In this document: piece after piece, positions 57,901 to 64,000 of the stretch
Layout: each line of letters opens with the position of its first letter
How positions within the stretch are numbered: position 1 is the stretch's first letter
Origin: Scalesia atractyloides
Taxonomy: Eukaryota > Streptophyta > Magnoliopsida > Asterales > Asteraceae
Assembly (NCBI GenBank): GCA_947069175.1
Contig: CAMTDV010000015.1
Span: 25,560,249-25,624,248 of the forward strand
DNA: 64,000 nucleotides
Direction: 5' to 3'
The notes under the pieces: generated by a model
The model's input: only the letters and a program-made list of their open reading frames with translations
The model's database searches: none
Told to the model about the DNA's origin: nothing
Position numbers and translations under genes: made by a program

Positions 57901-60089
57901 TGATGCGAGCGTGGGTGATTTTTAGATATATTTTAAGTACTTTTCACTCGTTTATTCAAGCTTTAAATTTATAAAAACACGATATGAAACTATCACTCTC
58001 TACAACATGCTAGGGCAAGTGCACCCATCGTTAGCATAGTGTAGTGATGGTAAGATACCGAGGTCGTCCAAGGATATAAGATCTTTTAATTCCGAATTAT
58101 CGTCAACGTCTAATCGACCCAAACTTTGAGAAAATGTTTTTACAAGTAAATTAAAATGAGTAAAATAAAATAAAAGAAGCAAATAAACAAGATAGAATCA
58201 CTTGGTTCTGACTTATCTTTCATGTACCCTTTAATGATTTCCGCACACTGAGTTTTTAAGGGATTATCTTTGTTAAAGTGACATGTCCCTCTTTTGGAGG
58301 CAACAATACCCTTAGCCATATTGGTCTGAGCCAGCAGGGATACAGTCCTGCAAGGCCGGAATATTGAAATATAATTAATTAAGTTATTAATGCAAAATGT
58401 GGCATGTCCTTCTTTTGTAGGCAACGCTACCCTTGGACATATTGGTCTGAGTCAGCAGGGATACAGTACCGCAAATCGGTTTAAAGTTTTAATAGTAGTT
58501 TATTTATAAGGGATTCAAGCCTTTCTTACTTCCCCCGATTTGATGCTATCTGCCTGAAAGGAAGTCCTAATAAGCTTGAATCAAGTCTTCGCATGATCTA
58601 TACAGTGAACGAGGCAAGTGCTTTACCCAAACCACCCTTCTAACCCCCTTCTAGGCAGTTAACGTGCTTTATATAGACCGTAAAGACGCAAATGAGTGAA
58701 TCAGCAAAACATGAAGGAATGATAGGATAAAACTCACTTTCAATATAAAAAAGTAGTTATTAAAGTCAATAATACAAACCCAATTATGAAGTTAACCAAA
58801 GATTGGAAATCAAAAGTAATACATAAAATATTTCGTCTTCACCAAGTGATGTAAGAGATTAGCCAAGCATGTCCATAGTTTGACAAAGGCTCTTACTATC
58901 AATCCTGGATCCCGAGACTACTACACACTCTAAACTGTAATGATTGTGGTGGAAGATGATGATGGAGTGGTGGTAGATGTGAGAGAAATGGTTTGCCAAG
59001 GGATGAGTTGGAATGAAATCCCTATTCAGTGTTGTAGAGATCGCTAGGCGCTAGTCGGGGGGTGGAGTACTGATTAGGGATTAATCGGGATTAATTAGGA
59101 TTAGTTGGGATTAATCAGATCATAATTTTATGTGAAATTTTTAAATTTATATATATACACGTACATTAATATCAATATAATACTTAAAAATAGTTTAAAA
59201 TTCAAACAACTAAGTTTAAAACATAGCAAATCAAGTACTTAAACATTCAATACACACATTACTATCAATATAATACTTAAAATAGTTCAAAATTCAAACA
59301 ACGAAGTTTAAAACAAAGGAATTTAATTATTTAAACATTCAAAACATTAACATATTAGCCATGGCCTCATGGAATATGTTTTAATGGGTTAGAAACATGT
59401 TTTTTGGGCCAGATTTAAACTCAAAAAGAGTAGGCCGACTAGAAACGATTTGGCCGACTTTGGCCGATTTGAGCCGCCTTGCACCGAATAGGACCGACTT
59501 GGACCGACTACCGACTAATGGTCCGACTAGCTCAAATTAATCAGCCAACACTCGACTAGCACCTAGGCGCCGATTAATACCGATTTTTACAACACTGCCC
59601 CTATTTATAGCTGTAAACAGTGGCCTCACAAGGCCCCGTGCCCTGCGGGTACGACCCCGTGTCTTCCTTCTTCTCTTTCTTCATTTAATGAGCATGTTAG
59701 ATCAGCTGCTACACGGCCCCCCATGTCAACGGCATGGCCCAGTGGCCATTGTACTCGTTGTACTATCCAATATATGCAAATCTGGAAGTTGACCATGGCC
59801 TATGTCCAAGGGACACGGCCCCGTGTCTCTTTCCTGCATATGTTTGTCTTCTTCTTATCCGGAATCTTGAGGGGCACGACCCCATGCCGACATGGCACGG
59901 CCCCGTACTGAACTTCTGATTTGTTATTATTAGTTTTTGGGTGAAGCTCGAAGGGTTGGTATAGTGTGTCGTCTTTCCGTCTTCTGTACTTATGCCGGTT
60001 TATATCGTTAATTTGTTCTTTTTGTACATTTAAGCTCTTTTATTCCTGAAAATTAAAAGTAAACAAAGAAACATACTTTTTCAACATTA
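57901..60089 (-). repeat. Ath-1 5' LTR, with MITE, truncated outer end
   Basis: Aligns with 45795-49520 once the solo LTR and the MITE are removed. It stops after TTTTTCAACATTA; the last ~70 bp of the other LTR is not present here. Confidence 0.87.
59027..59597. mobile_element. hAT-like MITE in the Ath-1 5' LTR
   Basis: Ends CAGTGTTGTAGAGATCG and CCGATTTTTACAACACTG. Flanks TCCCTATT (59019-59026) and CCCCTATT (59598-59605) match at 7 of 8; the other LTR shows the empty site GCACCCCTATTTATAG (about 49031). The interior repeats GATTAATCGGGATTA and GGCCGACTTGGACCGAC motifs. Confidence 0.85.
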
Positions 60090-60207
60090 AATGGACTTCT
60101 TTGGTTTTTCGAGAGGTTAACTCTTTTTGCTTCCTTGTTTTTGCTTCCTCCTTAGATGGAATCACATGTGCAACAAGGTGCTTGTGCCAGTGTCAGCTAT
60201 TAGGCAG

Positions 60208-60254
60208 TGATATACGTCAAATGTAACATATAAATTATATCAAATACGGGATAA
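60208..60254 (+). repeat. Inverted fragment of the Athila LTR tip
   Basis: TGATATACGTCAAATGTAAC and the following 25 bases match, in reverse orientation, the tip of the Ath-1 LTR at 49587-49541. It lies about 120 bp outside the truncated 5' LTR. Confidence 0.75.
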
Positions 60255-63200
60255 GCTAACCCTACGAGGTCAAGGTCAACCAAAGAAACATGCTCAATCA
60301 CCAAATCAACTTGCGCTACGACATAGTTGCACCTCGCCAAAGTTTCAAAATCAAAGCACCTAACTGACACATCAAAGGTGTTTAATCAAAACCCATTGCC
60401 AAAAGACCTTCATGGCCGCAATGACGTTTAAACCAAAAACAAGCTTGGATACCTACACTAGTACAACCAAGTGTATAATCTCTAGAGGACGATAAAAAAT
60501 CCACAAAGCTTACAAGGCATAAAAGCAAAATAATAACCTACAAGAAACAATTTGTGAAAGAAATAAGTAGCTCGCTGAAATAAGTTGAGAAGCTTCGAGC
60601 TATGGTTAGAACATCGCAACAACAAACTAAACAAGTATACAAGCAAAATACCTAGGCACCAATACAACTTGGTAACACCAAAGATAATAACCAACTTATT
60701 TATAGTTACGACCTGTTGAAGCACATAAGAAGTTGACGAGGCGTAGAAGCATCCTGCCATAGCAGCTTGTGGATACATAATCGCAACTTCCCAAAATAGT
60801 TTACTGAAGCATTGAAGCTACCTGATGAGTCAAAGAAGCATTCAACCATAATATCAAAATGTGTTAATTAGGAGACTTATCGCAACACCATAGCACCTCG
60901 TTAGAGAACGATTCTAGGAGTCCCAAACCCTTAGCAATCGAAGCCTTAAGAAATCCATCTCCTAAGAGGTCAGTGGACTTCAACCCTTAAACTTTTACTT
61001 ATTAACAATCCTCAATTAAACACCACACTGATGAACCATGGCACTAAATAAGTCATACCTTCACTTCATCTAGTTTAAAATGCCTAACGATAAAAAAAGG
61101 CGTCTCTAATCTTAAGAAAAGCTTCTTTTTATTAACAGCCCCTCTAGTTTACCTTATAAAATGGTTGATCCAAGGTAGCCATGTACGATAATATAATTGC
61201 AACCGGGATAAGGCAACCTTATTTGAATATAAATGCTTGTCACCAAGCATCAATAAATAAATCGTCACACCTAGCATTGTTACGAGGTATTTTTGTCTTA
61301 TCCAAGTGTCAAACACAAAGCTCTTTGACCTTACAAGAAGCTTTTGAAGCTTCTGTTAGCAGTAAAGGAACAAACCAACACTGATAAGAACAAATTTGTC
61401 TTCATAGTTGAGAAGCTGACCATTGTCAGCAGAGCAGGTGACCTACTAACATAAAAAAGTTGTTATTCTTACTAAGAAGCTGACCCTTTACCACGAGCAG
61501 CTGGCATTCTTACATAAGAAGCACTACTCAGATAAAAAGGAACATTGGCAATTCAACATATGGCAAACATAAATGCACAAATGCTGAAAACTACCATTTG
61601 CTTAGACTTTCCTAGACCAAGTAATAACTTATATACTTAGTGAGAACATAAATGAAATAACCGAGACACGTTGTATTAAACACTTGTTCGATATCCTATC
61701 CTAAGTGTGAGCCCTTCCTAACCAGGCTTCATGGATCCGACGCTATATCTACCCTTGAAAAAAGGATGAGTTCCTAAGCCATATTGCTCAGCAGGAAACA
61801 AAGCGCTATACCTTCCGGCATAAAGGTTGTGTTCCTTATACAATACTAATCCATGGATCGAAAATATACTAAAAATAAGTTTACCTCCATGAAAGAGGGT
61901 GAGCACCTTACTTCAACTCTGCTCCACAAACAATGGGCTAGAAGCCACAAGCTTGTGAACATATACCATGTAGAAAAATTATAAGACATGGACTAGAAAA
62001 ACGATAGGATAAGGTAATTGCATCGGTTCTTTTCAAACATAATTGGGCCACGATGATTGCAACATCTGGTTTCGATTTGGTAGATAAGACATTGCAAACA
62101 CAACAAAAATAAAAGAAGTTTACAAACAAAAAGAAGCTGCTTCCAGTAAAGAAAACCATAGCTTATTTCCTTGTAAGAAAACAAACAAATACAAGCTCGC
62201 AAGCAAAGAAGTAAACAAAACAAAGGAACATCCCAAAAGAAGTTGATTCATCAAAAACATAGAAATCATGTCACAAAAGGCTTACCCAAGCTTACACGAC
62301 ATCAAATGGAACCCCTCAAGGCTTCCAAAAAAATAATGTCGATCTAAACTCAATAGAAAAACAACAAATTAATCCTTGAAGTCAACAAACTACATTGAGT
62401 AGAGAGGGATTTCAGCTATAATAAGAAATAGATCCACCCTCGCCGAAAAAGATGTCATCAAATAGAGACATAGGTAAGCACAATGAACAATACCTTGCTC
62501 AAGCAAAGTTTGTCCTTCTTGTGTCAAACAACTACAATTAGACATAAGTTTCTAAGACAGGGAGCTTATCCACATATCTAGGCAACTTGTACATAAATAG
62601 AAGATAGAGACTCATTCTCACACTTCAATAAAAGGAAACCTCTAATGTAGTAATCAGAAGAAAATAACTTCCGTCAACTAGAAGCTTATCCTGGTATAAA
62701 GGAAGCTCACTAGCATGCGGCATAAGGTAGCATCTATGAGAATCTCCGTAGCATGCAACTCACCTTTACACAAAAGAAGCTCACTTTCAAGCGCTAGAAG
62801 CTGACCAGAATTTACTATAAGCTCACATTCACACAAAAGAAGCTCGAAATTAGGCAACTTACCTTTGCATGTAAGACGCTCACTTCCAAGAACAAGAAGT
62901 TCACCTTTATAGGAAAGAAACTCACACCTGAATGAAAGAAAATCACCCACATGCACCATGCACACACAAGTAGTTCATTCCTATACATACCTCGCTTTTA
63001 CCTTCTTGGCCTCATTGCTTTTATTAGAGCATCACAACACTTCAAAAACCCAAATAGGGAAGGTAAGCTGCTTCATATTATAAGCAAAATCCTTGAGCTC
63101 TTGTTTAGGAAAAAGTAAAGAACTAGAACAAAGTTCCAATGGCTATTGGGACACACAACTAGAACACTCACGTAGATATGGCCTACCATGAACCATGGGA

Positions 63201-63972
63201 TTATGGACTCAACAAGATACAAGGCACATTGTGAACTATTAGAAATGTTCAAAGCCACTACTTGCTTAGAATAAAGTCCACTAACGCGGTAATTCCATTC
63301 ATGCATGGACATTTAGACACTCTTCAACAAGGACAGGCAACTTTAGAAGTATATATAACCATTCCTTGTAAGCTAGAAATGTCACTTCTATGAAACAAAG
63401 CTCACATGCTGCCTCAAAGAGATTGTAGCTTCCTTACTATGTTGTCCCATCACAACAAAATCAAGCAGGTTGCCACACCGATCGTTAAGACAACTAAAGA
63501 AACTTGTGGGAAACCAGAAGAAAGATGCTTAGAATCTCGAAAAGCACCAAAGGAAACCGAAAAGGTTAATATCTTCACAGAAAGCTTAAAAGCTTAAAAG
63601 CAAATAAGCCCCAAAAGAAGCATAGAAGTTTCATACGGGACAAAAAGACTCATAGTTGATAGTTTCTCCTAATAAGCTTCACATATGATAGCTTCTCCCA
63701 ATAAGCTTCACATATGATAACTTCTTCCAACAAGCTTCATAGTTGATCGCCTCTCCCAATAAGCTTCACAATTGATCGCTTCTCCCAATAAGGTTCACAG
63801 CTGATCGCTTCTCACAATAAACTTCAAAGCTGATAGCTAACAACTTCAGACGTCAGCTTCTTTCAATGAGCTTCATGCCTACACAACTTATCATTGGAAG
63901 CTTCACCCTTAACCACATAACTTATGAGTCACAAGCACCCATAATTACGTCATGACTACTTATGACTGGGGC
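60255..63972 (+). mobile_element. Gyp-2 interior, continued (AAGCTT-rich, non-coding)
   Basis: No coding frame. Dense AAGCTT, AGAAGCT and GAAGCTCAC motifs; a tandem array of about 33 bp (GCTTCTCCCAATAAGCTTCA) in about six units at 63660-63840. The block CATGACTACTTATGACT near 63952 also occurs at 45677 in the left part, tying the two parts together. Confidence 0.5.
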
Positions 63973-64000
63973 TGATGACGTGGGTGCCCGGAGGCTTCCA
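63973..64000 (+). repeat. Possible start of the Gyp-2 3' LTR
   Basis: TGATGACGTGGGTGCCCGG follows a GACTGGGGC purine-rich stretch at the window edge; only 28 bp are visible. Confidence 0.3.

Larger units (their letters stand above)
45795..60089 (-). mobile_element. Ath-1: Athila-type Ty3/gypsy element
   Basis: LTRs at 45795-49587 and 57901-60089 (about 1.6 kb each after removing nested insertions) bracket a minus-strand interior with an Athila primer site, gag remnant, protease, RT, RNase H, integrase and the Athila ORF-1 (env-like) after pol. RT (TRTVTGWRVCID), integrase (VDYVSKWAEAKAL) and ORF-1 (ELTCLYYTLNRQPLNVP) together identify the lineage. All frames are broken and gag is mostly lost. 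The last ~70 bp of the right LTR is missing, so a target duplication could not be matched. Confidence 0.9.

Overview
This window looks like repeat-rich nuclear DNA of a flowering plant, most likely an asterid and probably the daisy family (Asteraceae). The evidence is intron-containing gene structure, initiator-tRNA-Met primer sites of plant Ty1/copia elements, Sirevirus-type copia gag and env-like frames, an Athila-type Ty3/gypsy element, and hAT, PIF/Harbinger and Helitron ends. The family assignment is an inference; the species cannot be told from the sequence.

Only one host gene is convincing: a four-exon gene on the minus strand (17195 down to 10133). Its exons splice in frame (phases 2, 1, 0) into a 212-residue protein with a chloroplast-type transit peptide, one hydrophobic segment and a long acidic helix. 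Its third intron is about 5.7 kb and is packed with microsatellites and DNA transposons.

Layout. 1-4529: Ty1/copia element Cop-1 (minus; 5' LTR, gag, start of pol), inserted into 4530-7453, Cop-2 (minus; 5' LTR, gag, protease). Cop-2 is in turn inserted in a plus-strand copia gag relic (7454-9222). 9223-18309: the host gene and its flanks. 18310-23967: hAT elements and hAT MITEs full of CCGG or GGTACC palindromes, plus a Helitron 3' end. 22781-44330: a broken LTR and gag relic (Gyp-1) interrupted by a hAT element and by a 19.5-kb copia composite (Cop-3, 24117-43671, perfect 5-bp target duplication ATTGT). Inside Cop-3 lie a second copia element (Cop-4) that has lost its 3' LTR and, inserted in the Cop-4 reverse transcriptase, a third complete-ended element (Cop-5, 26123-33388, target duplication GGGTT) that carries gag but no pol. 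44394-64000: a non-coding, AAGCTT-rich LTR-element interior (Gyp-2) interrupted by a 14.3-kb Athila element (45795-60089, minus), whose LTRs hold a 2.1-kb solo LTR and a hAT MITE.

Every transposon gene seen is disabled by stops, frameshifts, deletions or loss of catalytic residues, so nothing here should move by itself, although ends and LTRs of several elements are intact. The most unusual signal is that unrelated retrotransposons in this window each carry arrays of a short family-specific palindrome in their LTR or 5' leader. In Cop-5 there are ten copies of AAGTTCGACCGAACTT, most of them spaced 39-43 bp apart.
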